From Prevotellaceae bacterium UBA6974 (GTDB taxonomy: Bacteria; Bacteroidota; Bacteroidia; Bacteroidales; Bacteroidaceae), in assembly GCA_002450165.1 (NCBI GenBank), contig DJYQ01000045.1, positions 1 to 36,456 of the forward strand: a DNA stretch of 36,456 nucleotides. Reading direction: 5' to 3'. Numbering within the stretch: the first letter of the stretch is position 1; each line of letters starts with the position of its first letter. The position numbers and the translations under genes are program-made. The notes under the pieces were generated by a model that saw only the letters and a program-made list of their open reading frames with translations, was not told the origin of the DNA and did not search any database. Positions 8,530-15,839 of the stretch are shown here, piece by piece.

Positions 8530-9057
8530 TCAGAATATTGTTGTGCTGTTCCAGGCGTATGTCTGGCTGCGTACGCTGAAATAGTGCAGTGCCATCTCGA
8601 CCTTTGTCTGCGTGAATGGGATATAGCACATACGGGCACTGTCGCGACCGATATATTTCCTGATTTTGGCAGGGAGCATGTCCCACATTTTCTTGATTGT
8701 ATCGTCCGTGACGCTGTCTATGCCGTCAAAGGCGACAATCACCGGCAAGTGGTAACGGTTGACAGCCCTGCTTATCTGCCAGTTGAGCCATTTGCTCGCG
8801 GGGTCTGTGTGACGGGTAATGACTACGAGCAGGTTGTCTGCTCCGTCCAACAGGCGGAAGAATGCCTGCTTGCGTGTATCCTCGACTGTATCATCGTGCT
8901 GGGACGAGAAGTTGATACTGTCTATGTTGATGAAATTATAGCGGTTGGGGTAGCGTTTCTGCCATTCGGCCATCATATTGAAAGTACGCAGATTGCTGTT
9001 TTCTGTGTCGCGGACGCCATCCGCATCGAATGCGATGTAAGTCTTGTTCGGATTCAT
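8530..9057 (-). CDS. ThsB-like TIR (MTH538/DUF1863-type) domain protein
   Basis: A 175-residue single-domain protein. It opens with KTYIAFDADG (5-14), the first beta strand of MTH538-type TIR proteins, followed by the LRTFNMMAEW helix, a DSINFSSQHDDTVEDTRK block like the segment preceding the second helix, LLVVITRHTDPASKWLNWQI (76-95), and the YHLPVIVAFDG strand. Relatives include ThsB of the Thoeris defence system, whose TIR domain makes an NAD-derived signal. Where family members usually have WEI with a Glu in the fourth helix, this protein has W-Q-I (Q94), so NADase activity may be lost or moved. The start at 9057 (MNPNKTYIAF) is preferred over 9075 because the -7 element at 9090-9097 would leave almost no leader for the latter. 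It is the first gene of the TIR-AAA-DUF4435 operon. Confidence 0.7.
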   Translation of the reverse strand: MNPNKTYIAFDADGVRDTENSNLRTFNMMAEWQKRYPNRYNFINIDSINFSSQHDDTVEDTRKQAFFRLLDGADNLLVVITRHTDPASKWLNWQISRAVNRYHLPVIVAFDGIDSVTDDTIKKMWDMLPAKIRKYIGRDSARMCYIPFTQTKVEMALHYFSVRSQTYAWNSTTIF

Positions 9058-9089
9058 AATACCGGGTATTTTCAATTTTTATTCCACCA

Positions 9090-9097
9090 CAAATATA
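9090..9097 (-). promoter_or_regulatory. -7 element of the TIR-AAA-DUF4435 operon
   Basis: Reads TATATTTG on the minus strand, matching TAnnTTTG, 32 bp upstream of the preferred TIR start. It indicates that the trio has its own promoter rather than depending on the upstream RsmI-like gene. No good -33 TTTG is visible at the usual spacing. Confidence 0.55.
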
Positions 9098-9169
9098 CAA
9101 AAAAAGAATATCACCTGAGTCAGATTGTTTCAAAAAAAATTGTGTGCCGGATGTATTAATCCACCCCAG

Positions 9170-9889
9170 CTATGCGATAAGGAATATTGCCGGTATCTTG
9201 CTCAGGTCCGGCAATTGGCTCTTGCGCCATTCGGCAATGGTCATGGTCTTAATCCACTGGTCTGCCGTAGTAATTCCAGCTGCAATGCACATACGAGTAG
9301 TGGGACGCAGGGTGCGACACAGTGCATCGAACATCTTGCGGTTGCGGAACGGCGTCTCGATAAACAACTGTGTCTGGTGCTCGCTGTGAGCACGTGATTC
9401 GAGGGCCTTCAGCCGTCTGGCCCTGTCAGATTCGTCAACGGGGAGGTATCCGTTGAAGGCGAAACTCTGGCCCGACAGTCCTGATGCCATGATTGCCATT
9501 ATCATGCTGTTCGGTCCCACGAGGGGGATTACCTGCAGTCCGCGGCGCTGTGCCAAGAGGACAATGTCTGTACCAGGGTCGGCAACTGCCGGACACCCCG
9601 CCTCGCTTATAACCCCGACGTCCGTGCCAGAAGCCAGAACCTGAACGGCCTCCTGATATGGGGACTGCTGCCTTTGCGTATTATGGCTGGCGGCATGCTT
9701 GCCCATTTCGTAGAATGTGCATTCGTCAATCGGAAACTGACTGTCCATACGGCGCAGGAAACGGCGGGCGGTACGTATTTCCTCGACAACAAAGTGGCGT
9801 ATATTGCGTACTATTGTTACATTATACTGTGGTAACACCTGTTCGTGCGGTGTATTGCCAAGGGTAACTGGTATAAGATATAGTGGCAT
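9170..9889 (-). CDS. RsmI-like SAM-dependent methyltransferase
   Basis: A 239-residue tetrapyrrole-methylase-fold protein of the type that includes RsmI, the 16S rRNA C1402 2'-O-methyltransferase. Visible features are MPLYLIPVTLGN at the N-terminus, VISEAGCPAVADPG in the middle (the conserved SDAGxPxISDPG-like block), and VIPLVGPNSMIMAIMASGL, the SAM-site block. RsmI proper is usually about 270-290 residues; Bacteroidetes carry this shorter form, sometimes next to or in place of the long one, so I do not assign the symbol. It is followed by 112 bp and the TIR operon. Confidence 0.85.
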   Translation of the reverse strand: MPLYLIPVTLGNTPHEQVLPQYNVTIVRNIRHFVVEEIRTARRFLRRMDSQFPIDECTFYEMGKHAASHNTQRQQSPYQEAVQVLASGTDVGVISEAGCPAVADPGTDIVLLAQRRGLQVIPLVGPNSMIMAIMASGLSGQSFAFNGYLPVDESDRARRLKALESRAHSEHQTQLFIETPFRNRKMFDALCRTLRPTTRMCIAAGITTADQWIKTMTIAEWRKSQLPDLSKIPAIFLIA

Positions 9890-9915
9890 GACAGTGAGCT
9901 TATATTCGGTTGAAA

Positions 9916-10935
9916 TCAGTAACGGGGTAGCTGGGAGTATTTTTTCCGCCCTCTCACATAGTACTGGTACAGAAGCGAGAATGTGCTTTGCTCGGGAACG
10001 GGAGAAAGGACGCTGAGGGCAATGTTTCTGTCACGGTCCTGCTGAAAGTCTGCACGAATACGGCGGAACTCCGCCCGTGCACGCCACACGGCAATGAACG
10101 AGCCCCACTGAAACGTAAGCAAGAACTGAATACTGGCAAGGGCATCAAGCCAGAAACGGATGCGCATGACAGTGGCGAGGCGTTCCTGAGGCAGATTCTT
10201 GTACAGGAGAAGCAGATTGTTGCGGAAATTGAGAAAAGTCTTGCGTGGATTGCCTTGCGGAAGCGTTCCGCCTCCGAGATGGTAAACAATACTGTCGGGA
10301 ATGCAGACCACACCACGGCCACGGGAACGCAGACGCCAGCATAGGTCGATTTCCTCCTGATGTGCAAAGAAACGGCCATCGAGTCCCCCGACCTGCCAGT
10401 AGTCCTTGCTTCGTATCATCATACAGGCCCCTGTTGCCCACATTACCGGGGCTATGGTGTTATACTGACCGCAATCCTTCTCGACGGTTGACATAAGCCT
10501 TCCGCGACAATATGGGTATCCCAGGGAATCTATATATCCTCCAGCCGCTCCGGCATATTCGAAATACCCTTTGTTCCACTGGCATCTGAGTATCGGCTGG
10601 CAAGCCGCAACTGCAGGATTGGCATCCATGTACTGCAGAAGGGGTGCAAGCCACTGACGGGGAGTTTCGACATCACTGTTGAGAAGTACGTAGTACTCAG
10701 CATCCACTTGGCGCAGTGCTTGGTTGTAACCGTCAGCAAAGCCGTAGTTGCGGTCGAGGTGTATCTGCGAAACTGTAGGAAAATCGGATGATAGCATCAC
10801 GACCGAATCGTCCGAACTGGCATTGTCGGCAACATAGACCTTGGCCTCGGGCGAATTGGCTATCACTCCGGGCAGGAAACGGCGCATCATATCCGCACCG
10901 TTCCAGTTAAGTATAATAATCGCTACCTTTGTCAT
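9916..10935 (-). CDS. Family 2 glycosyltransferase (rhamnosyltransferase-like)
   Basis: A 339-residue GT-A fold enzyme expected to transfer a nucleotide sugar at the inner membrane face. Motifs: IIILNWNGADMMRRFLP (nucleotide-binding start), VADNASSDDSV, RNYGFADGYNQAL, LLNSDVE (the DxD-like metal site), a variable middle with VMWATGACMMIR, and FFAHQEEIDLCWRLRSRG, the acceptor-site ED block. A C-terminal hydrophobic segment (about 268-290) may anchor it to the membrane. This layout is typical of WsaE/RfbF-like glycosyltransferases of surface polysaccharide. It is divergent from the porin at 11006. Donor and acceptor cannot be told from sequence. Confidence 0.9.
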   Translation of the reverse strand: MTKVAIIILNWNGADMMRRFLPGVIANSPEAKVYVADNASSDDSVVMLSSDFPTVSQIHLDRNYGFADGYNQALRQVDAEYYVLLNSDVETPRQWLAPLLQYMDANPAVAACQPILRCQWNKGYFEYAGAAGGYIDSLGYPYCRGRLMSTVEKDCGQYNTIAPVMWATGACMMIRSKDYWQVGGLDGRFFAHQEEIDLCWRLRSRGRGVVCIPDSIVYHLGGGTLPQGNPRKTFLNFRNNLLLLYKNLPQERLATVMRIRFWLDALASIQFLLTFQWGSFIAVWRARAEFRRIRADFQQDRDRNIALSVLSPVPEQSTFSLLYQYYVRGRKKYSQLPRY

Positions 10936-10973
10936 TTTTCAGCCGTAAAGTTACAAATATTTTCTGATTTTAT

Positions 10974-10981
10974 TATCTTTG
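10974..10981 (+). promoter_or_regulatory. -7 element for the porin gene
   Basis: TATCTTTG matches the Bacteroidetes -7 consensus and lies 24 bp before the porin ATG. Confidence 0.55.
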
Positions 10982-11005
10982 CAACTGTTTACATAACTTA
11001 ATCTC

Positions 11006-12253
11006 ATGAAACTAAGATTACTTTTGGGTTCCCTGGCATTGGCCCTTCTGCCTGACATGACTTTGCTCGCACAGGAGGACAACCGTATCTTCAGCGATGG
11101 ATATGACCATTCCCTGCAAGACTACATTACACGCAAAATCGAGTCTTACAAGCAGAAGAAGGCAGAAGCGGCTGAAGCTACAGAAACGCCGGCTGTACCT
11201 GCAACGGATTCGGTCAGGACGAAGAAGAAATGGACTCGCAAAGACTATGTGACCATTCCCAAGTTTGGAGGATATATAATCACACACTACAAATATGACA
11301 GCCGCGAGGGTGAAAACGGCGGCGAGGGCTTCAACCTGAGGTTTCTGCGCCTGTACGTTAACGGCACGGTATTACGCGATTTTAACTACCGCGTACAAAT
11401 GGAGGTTTCGGGCAATCCTGCTGGAAGCGGGCAGACAGGTAACAGCGTAAGGGTTATTGACGCATTCATTGACTGGACACATTGGCAGGAATTCGGTATC
11501 AAGGCAGGTCAGTTCAAACGTAACTTCACAATGGAAAACCCGTCCAATCCATGGGATCTGGGATGCGGTGACTACAGCCAGCTTGTGAAGCATATTGCCG
11601 GATTGGGAGCGAATCAGGATTTGAACGGAGATTCGCACAACAGCGGTGGGCGTGACTTGGGTATTCAGGTACACGGAAGCCTGTTCCCATGCAAGAAGGA
11701 CGGACACAGATACCTTTCGTATCAGTTCGGTGTATTTAACGGGCAGGGCATAAACTCGGGTGACAAGGATAGTAAGAAGGACATAATCGGTTGCTTGACG
11801 GTCGAACCGCTGAAAGGTCTGAAAATCGCAGGCTTCGGATGGCGAGGCAGCTATTTCAACACACAGTACGGCCTGGGTGAAAGCTATGCGCGCTGGGCTG
11901 CAAGCATTTCGTACGAAAACAAGGATTGGCTGTTCCGCACCGAATATGCACGACACATTGGCTCGACATGGAACAAAACCGAACTGGCATATACAGGTCC
12001 CGACCATGCAGACGGATGGTATGCGCTGGCATGTATTCCTGTTTGGCGCTGGATCAGGCTTAACCTCAAGTACGATGCATTCCGTACCAACATGAGAGAC
12101 ATGAACTCGTTACGCAGTATCTATAGCATCTGTGCCGAACTGCGACCGCACAAGAACCTGATGCTGCAACTGCAATACAATCATGACTACGACAAAACAC
12201 GTATCGCAAAACGCAGCAATCAGTTCTGGGCAATGGCCTATATCAGATTCTGA
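11006..12253 (+). CDS. OprP/OprO-type outer-membrane porin
   Basis: A 415-residue protein with a signal peptide (MKLRLLLGSLALALLPDMTLLAQ, cleavage about residue 22), a charged linker (about 30-75) and a beta-barrel region rich in alternating hydrophobic strands. It ends in AMAYIRF, whose terminal Phe is the usual outer-membrane assembly signal. GGYIITHYKYD, FNLRFLRLYVNGTV and FIDWTHWQEFGIKAGQFKRNF match the phosphate-selective porin O/P family. In Bacteroidales such porins are not proven to be phosphate selective. It is monocistronic, with a promoter at 10974-10981, and overlaps the 3' end of mtaB by 16 bp tail to tail. Confidence 0.85.
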   Translation: MKLRLLLGSLALALLPDMTLLAQEDNRIFSDGYDHSLQDYITRKIESYKQKKAEAAEATETPAVPATDSVRTKKKWTRKDYVTIPKFGGYIITHYKYDSREGENGGEGFNLRFLRLYVNGTVLRDFNYRVQMEVSGNPAGSGQTGNSVRVIDAFIDWTHWQEFGIKAGQFKRNFTMENPSNPWDLGCGDYSQLVKHIAGLGANQDLNGDSHNSGGRDLGIQVHGSLFPCKKDGHRYLSYQFGVFNGQGINSGDKDSKKDIIGCLTVEPLKGLKIAGFGWRGSYFNTQYGLGESYARWAASISYENKDWLFRTEYARHIGSTWNKTELAYTGPDHADGWYALACIPVWRWIRLNLKYDAFRTNMRDMNSLRSIYSICAELRPHKNLMLQLQYNHDYDKTRIAKRSNQFWAMAYIRF

Positions 12254-13596
12254 CTTGCCACAAGGGCACTGCCACTGGCATTGAAATTGCCCAGGCGAAC
12301 ATTTACAATGGTGTTGTCCAGATTTTGGTCAGCACCATTTTCAGTATTTATCTCCACACGGATATAGTTGTCGGTAAAGCCATGCATGATTCCGCCAGCA
12401 CGGCTGTGCTCAAAAAGAACGGGGCGTACAGAGCCTTTATACCTATTATAGAATGCGCGCGTGAGAGTGTTGCTTAGCTCCAGGATACGCTGGCTACGTT
12501 CGTGTTTCTCCTGCGGGGTAACGACATGCGGTATCTGCAGCGCCTTTGTTCCGGGACGCTCGCTGTACGAAAATACATGATACTGAGCTACCGGCAGGGA
12601 TGACATGAAACGGTAGGCTTCCTCGAAAAGCTCAGCAGTCTCTCCACGGGTACCTACAATAGTATCGACACCTATAAACGCATCTGGTATCAATTCCAGT
12701 ACACGCTCTACCTTACGACGGAAGAATGCTGTATCGTAACGGCGATGCATAAGTCGCAGCACCTCGTCGCTGCCACTCTGTAGCGGAATATGGAAATGTG
12801 GCATAAAGGCACGGCTCTGTGCACAGAAGGCAATGACCTCGTCGGTAAGCAGATTGGGTTCGATGCTGCTGATTCGGTAGCGTTCGATACCATCGACCTT
12901 GTCCAGGGCACTAATCAGCTCCAGGAATGATTCGCCCGTTGTCTTGCCAAAGTCACCGATGTTTACGCCCGTAATGACAATCTCTCGCCCACCCTCGTCT
13001 GCTGCCTGCTGCGCCTGTGCGACAATCGATGCAATACTGCCGTTACGCGAGCGCCCACGCGCAAAAGGTATAGTACAATATGTACAATAGTAGTCGCACC
13101 CGTCCTGGACCTTCAGGAAATATCTGGTGCGGTCACCACACGAACAGCTGGGCATGAAATTACGTATGTCCGCTGTACGTACTGTATGGTATTCGTGCGC
13201 AACAAGAGCACGCTCACGAGGCATCATATCAATACGCTCGCATATCGCTTCCAGAATTTTGCCCTTTTCGTTATTGCCCATAACGAGATCGACACCTTCG
13301 ATGGAGGACACGTCTCCAGGCTTCAACTGCGCATAGCATCCCGTAACTACTACCAAAGCCCCGGGATGATTACGTACAAGACGGTGAATTGCCTGACGGC
13401 ACTTGCTGTCGGCAACCTCGGTAACACTGCAGGTATTGATTAAACAGATGTCCGCAATCTCACCATCTCGTACCGTATCTACACCATATTGCTTCAACTG
13501 CTTGCCCAAGGCACTGGTTTCAGCAAAGTTCAGCTTACATCCCAGGGTAAAATATGCAGCCTTCTTTCCACGCAGCTTAGTTATGTTCTGAATCAT
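12238..13596 (-). CDS. mtaB: tRNA t6A37 methylthiotransferase MtaB
   Basis: Radical-SAM enzyme that adds a methylthio group to N6-threonylcarbamoyladenosine-37 in tRNAs reading ANN codons. The 452-residue protein has the UPF0004 cysteines (GCKLNFAET with C20, NTCSVT with C56, TGCYAQ with C87), the radical-SAM C167-x3-C171-x2-C174 (QDGCDYYCTYC), then FARGRSRN. A C-terminal TRAM-like region includes GFTDNYIRVE. The start at 13596 (MIQNITKLRGKK) is chosen because the longer in-frame extension to 13758 runs through the promoter and an AT-rich non-coding stretch. The transcript appears nearly leaderless. Confidence 0.93.
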   Translation of the reverse strand: MIQNITKLRGKKAAYFTLGCKLNFAETSALGKQLKQYGVDTVRDGEIADICLINTCSVTEVADSKCRQAIHRLVRNHPGALVVVTGCYAQLKPGDVSSIEGVDLVMGNNEKGKILEAICERIDMMPRERALVAHEYHTVRTADIRNFMPSCSCGDRTRYFLKVQDGCDYYCTYCTIPFARGRSRNGSIASIVAQAQQAADEGGREIVITGVNIGDFGKTTGESFLELISALDKVDGIERYRISSIEPNLLTDEVIAFCAQSRAFMPHFHIPLQSGSDEVLRLMHRRYDTAFFRRKVERVLELIPDAFIGVDTIVGTRGETAELFEEAYRFMSSLPVAQYHVFSYSERPGTKALQIPHVVTPQEKHERSQRILELSNTLTRAFYNRYKGSVRPVLFEHSRAGGIMHGFTDNYIRVEINTENGADQNLDNTIVNVRLGNFNASGSALVASQNLI

Positions 13597-13601
13597 GTCC
13601 G

Positions 13602-13632
13602 CAAAGGTACATATTTTATAAAAAAATACAAA
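13602..13632 (-). promoter_or_regulatory. Complete -33/-7 promoter of mtaB
   Basis: On the minus strand, TTTG (13632-13629), a 19 bp AT-rich spacer, then TACCTTTG (13609-13602). This is the ideal Bacteroidetes arrangement. The mtaB ATG begins only 5 bp after the -7 element, so the mRNA should have a leader of at most a few bases. Confidence 0.7.
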
Positions 13633-13810
13633 AAAATAACCTTCAAAACATGTTATGGAACATAAATACAAACAAAAACAAAAATCAAGCAAAAAATTCC
13701 AATAAGGTTTTATGCTAATTTTCAGCACTTTAGATAAATTACCCAGAAAAAAGTACAAAATTATTGAAAAAAAATATGCACAAATGTGTACGGTGTATTA
13801 AAAAATGTCG

Positions 13811-13818
13811 TACCTTTG
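13811..13818 (+). promoter_or_regulatory. -7 element for the small lipoprotein
   Basis: TACCTTTG, 64 bp before the ATG at 13883. It decides against the longer in-frame start at 13805, which precedes it. The 13614-13810 stretch upstream is very AT-rich and holds nothing else I can recognise. Confidence 0.6.
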
Positions 13819-13882
13819 CATCGCAAAAGAGAAAAAGCAAATAATTAACGATTGTTTTACAATAATTAAAAAGCAAAAAAAG

Positions 13883-14071
13883 ATGAAAAAGTTAGCTTTC
13901 GTATTCGCAGCTGTAGTAGCTGTTTCTTTCGCTTCTTGTGGTAACAAGACAGAGCAGGGTGCATGCTGTGATTCAGACAGCGTTGCTACAGACAGCATTG
14001 CTGCTGACACTACTGTTGCAGCTCCTGTTGACAGCGCTGCTGCTGACACTGCTGCTGTTGTAGCTCAGTAA
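13883..14071 (+). CDS. Small acidic lipoprotein
   Basis: A 62-residue protein: MKKLAFVFAAVVAVSFASC is a type II signal peptide with lipobox F-A-S-C (Cys at residue 19), followed by a short mature part made almost wholly of Ala, Asp, Ser, Thr and Val with repeated DS and DT pairs (SVATDS, SIAADT, SAAADT). It has no recognisable domain. It is monocistronic, with its own promoter and a strong terminator, which suggests a well-expressed small envelope protein. Function unknown. The repeats resemble surface-exposed spacers. Confidence 0.8.
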   Translation: MKKLAFVFAAVVAVSFASCGNKTEQGACCDSDSVATDSIAADTTVAAPVDSAAADTAAVVAQ

Positions 14072-14098
14072 TAAACTGCGAATAGCGTAGTATTACAG

Positions 14099-14132
14099 GA
14101 GAGCCAATCCTCAGGATTGACTCTCTTTTTTT
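14099..14132 (+). terminator. Rho-independent terminator of the lipoprotein gene
   Basis: GAGAGCCAATCC pairs with GGATTGACTCTC with one internal mismatch, with a TCA loop and a following run of seven Ts. Confidence 0.85.
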
Positions 14133-14170
14133 GTAGATGTCACACAGACGTCAAAACCGTACAGTACAAA

Positions 14171-14206
14171 CAAAAAATCTCTCCGCCCCAACAGGACAGA
14201 GAGATT
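14171..14206 (-). terminator. Terminator of the rpsF-rpsR-rplI operon
   Basis: The arms AATCTCTC (14176-14183) and GAGAGATT (14199-14206) are complementary. On the minus strand the hairpin is followed by a T run (complement of 14172-14177). It lies 28 bp after the rplI stop. Confidence 0.7.
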
Positions 14207-14234
14207 ATATGTTTTTGCAGTATGACCTGCAAGA

Positions 14235-14762
14235 TTACTCAGCTACAGGAGCCTCGGTCTCGGGTTGCTCTGCTGCAGGTTGTTCAACAACCGGAGCAGG
14301 AGCTGCTGCAGGAGCAGGTGCATTCTCGGCAACAACCTCGAAAGCAAGTGATGCGGTAACATCTTTGTGAAGCTTAACCTGGGCAACATACGAGCCAACC
14401 TCCTTCACATCCTTGATTACAATAACCTTGCGGTTAACCTCTATACCCTTCTTCTGGAGTTCCTCGGCCAACTGCAGATTGTTGACACTGCCATAAATCT
14501 GACCTGTTGCGCTGACCTTTGTTGCGATAACAAGGCTGACAGCATTGATCTTCTCAGCCAGAGCCTCAGCCTCGGCCTTGATTTTAGCCAACTTGTTAGC
14601 CTTCTGCTTCAACTCCTCGGCCAGCATCTTCTTTGCGCTCTCGCTTGCGATAACGCCCTTGCCAAAAGGAATCAGGTAGTTGCGACCGTATCCTGCCTTG
14701 ACGGTAACGATTTCATTCTTGAAACCCAAACCGATGATGTCTTCTTTCAGAATAATTTCCAT
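14235..14762 (-). CDS. rplI: 50S ribosomal protein L9
   Basis: L9 binds 23S rRNA domain V at the base of the L1 stalk. The N-terminal domain starts MEIILKEDIIGLGFKNEIVTVKAGYGRNYLIP, the classical L9 signature. A long charged helix links it to the C-terminal domain (IYGSVNNLQLAEELQKKGIEVNRK). At 175 residues it is about 25 longer than typical L9. The extra tail, from about residue 148, is made of Ala, Pro, Glu and Val and looks disordered; such tails occur in Bacteroidetes L9. It is the last gene of the rpsF-rpsR-rplI operon. Confidence 0.96.
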   Translation of the reverse strand: MEIILKEDIIGLGFKNEIVTVKAGYGRNYLIPFGKGVIASESAKKMLAEELKQKANKLAKIKAEAEALAEKINAVSLVIATKVSATGQIYGSVNNLQLAEELQKKGIEVNRKVIVIKDVKEVGSYVAQVKLHKDVTASLAFEVVAENAPAPAAAPAPVVEQPAAEQPETEAPVAE

Positions 14763-14781
14763 ATCTACTGTCCTCCTTTTA

Positions 14782-15045
14782 TTACTTCATCAAATCAGTT
14801 ACGAATGGGAGCAGAGCCAAATGACGGGCACGCTTTACGGCCTGAGCCACACGACGCTGGTACTTGAGTGATGTACCTGTAATACGGCGAGGCAGAATCT
14901 TACCCTGCTCGTTCAGGAACTTCTTCAGGAAATCGGGATCCTTGTAATCAATGTACTTGATGCCGCTTTTCTTGAAACGGCAGTACTTCTTCTTCTTGGT
15001 GTCAATCGCAGGAGCGTTCAAATAACGTATTTCTGACTGTGCCAT
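14782..15045 (-). CDS. rpsR: 30S ribosomal protein S18
   Basis: An 87-residue basic protein with the S18 core: YCRFKKSGIKYIDYKDPDFLKKFL, GKILPRRITGTSLKYQRRVAQAVKRARHLALLPF. In the ribosome it pairs with S6 on the platform of the small subunit. It starts 2 bp after the rpsF stop and is followed by rplI after 19 bp, the standard order. Confidence 0.97.
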   Translation of the reverse strand: MAQSEIRYLNAPAIDTKKKKYCRFKKSGIKYIDYKDPDFLKKFLNEQGKILPRRITGTSLKYQRRVAQAVKRARHLALLPFVTDLMK

Positions 15046-15047
15046 GA

Positions 15048-15383
15048 TTATGCCTCCTTTTTATTGTTACGACGCTTTTCAGCATACTCTGCTGCATACT
15101 TGTCCATCTTTACTGTGATGTAGCGCAGCACTTTCTCGTCACGACGGTAAGCTGTCTCCAGGGTCTTGATAGTCTCAGGAGCAGCCTTGAACTCAACGAG
15201 TACATAAAAACCTGTACTCTTCTTCTCAATAGGATAGGCAAGCTTCTTCAGGCCCCAGTTCTCCTCGCTGATAATCTCAGCACCAGCATTGGTCAGTACG
15301 CCCTTGAACTTCTCTACCGCTTCCTTCATCTGTTCATCAGACAAAACGGGAGTCAAAATGAAAACGGTTTCGTATTGGTTCAT
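15048..15383 (-). CDS. rpsF: 30S ribosomal protein S6
   Basis: A 111-residue protein starting MNQYETVFILTPVLSDEQM, with WGLKKLAYPIEKKSTGFYVLVEF and RRDEKVLRYITVKMDKYA, all S6 hallmarks. It ends in a basic tail (KRRNNKKEA). First gene of the operon. The leader between the promoter at 15436-15443 and the ATG is about 45-50 nt; I did not find the CCG-bulge S6:S18 binding motif known from other phyla in it. Confidence 0.96.
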   Translation of the reverse strand: MNQYETVFILTPVLSDEQMKEAVEKFKGVLTNAGAEIISEENWGLKKLAYPIEKKSTGFYVLVEFKAAPETIKTLETAYRRDEKVLRYITVKMDKYAAEYAEKRRNNKKEA

Positions 15384-15435
15384 AATACGTGTAAATAAGT
15401 TTTGATAATAATGTTAATTCTGCAAAAATGCTCGG

Positions 15436-15443
15436 CAAAGGTA
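15436..15443 (-). promoter_or_regulatory. -7 element of the rpsF operon
   Basis: TACCTTTG on the minus strand, 52 bp before the rpsF start. Confidence 0.6.
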
Positions 15444-15583
15444 GTGCTTTTCCATGACATACACAACCATTGCATACTTTTTTTTGGATAGAGTTGTTTT
15501 TTTTGCCTCAATTTTTAGGCTGTATGCCGGATTTTTCATTATTTTGTATTGCATTTGGCATACGAAAACAAAACAAGATATAT

Positions 15584-15766
15584 ATGAAGTACACAGGTAT
15601 TATTATGATTGTGGTAGGTGCTTTGGCATTGGTATTCAGCTATCTCAGCGACCGTTACCTTGGTTCAGGCACAGTAGATAACAACTGGATTCAAGGTATT
15701 CCAATGCTGCTTATCATAGCAGGTCTGATAGTTCACATTATCATGAGCAGAAGAGCCGTAAAGTAA
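15584..15766 (+). CDS. Small two-helix membrane protein
   Basis: A 60-residue protein starting MKYTGIIMIVVGALALVFSYL (first membrane helix, about 4-21), a short polar loop (SDRYLGSGTVDNNWIQG), a second helix (IPMLLIIAGLIVHIIM, about 39-54), and a basic end SRRAVK. Short two-helix proteins like this are frequent in Bacteroidetes; function unknown. The start at 15584 is chosen over an upstream in-frame ATG at 15470 because the extension is T-rich leader sequence. It is followed by a bidirectional terminator. Confidence 0.7.
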   Translation: MKYTGIIMIVVGALALVFSYLSDRYLGSGTVDNNWIQGIPMLLIIAGLIVHIIMSRRAVK

Positions 15767-15792
15767 GCGCACCACCTTTCGGACAACAAAAC

Positions 15793-15830
15793 AAAAGGAC
15801 GGAAAAATATCCGTCCTTTTGTTTTTGTTT
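15793..15830. terminator. Bidirectional terminator between convergent genes
   Basis: The arms AAAAGGACGG (15793-15802) and CCGTCCTTTT (15811-15820) are perfectly complementary, followed by a T-rich tail on the plus strand (GTTTTTGTTT) and also T-rich on the minus strand. It serves the small membrane protein on plus and rprY on minus. Confidence 0.85.
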
Positions 15831-15839
15831 GTCCTATTG

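Noticed and set aside
15384..15430. S6:S18-binding leader upstream of rpsF
   Set aside because: The leader lacks the conserved CCG-bulge hairpin that defines the known motif.
15454..15681. 75-codon plus-strand frame at the small membrane protein
   Set aside because: Alternative frame of the better supported 60-residue two-helix protein at 15584-15766.
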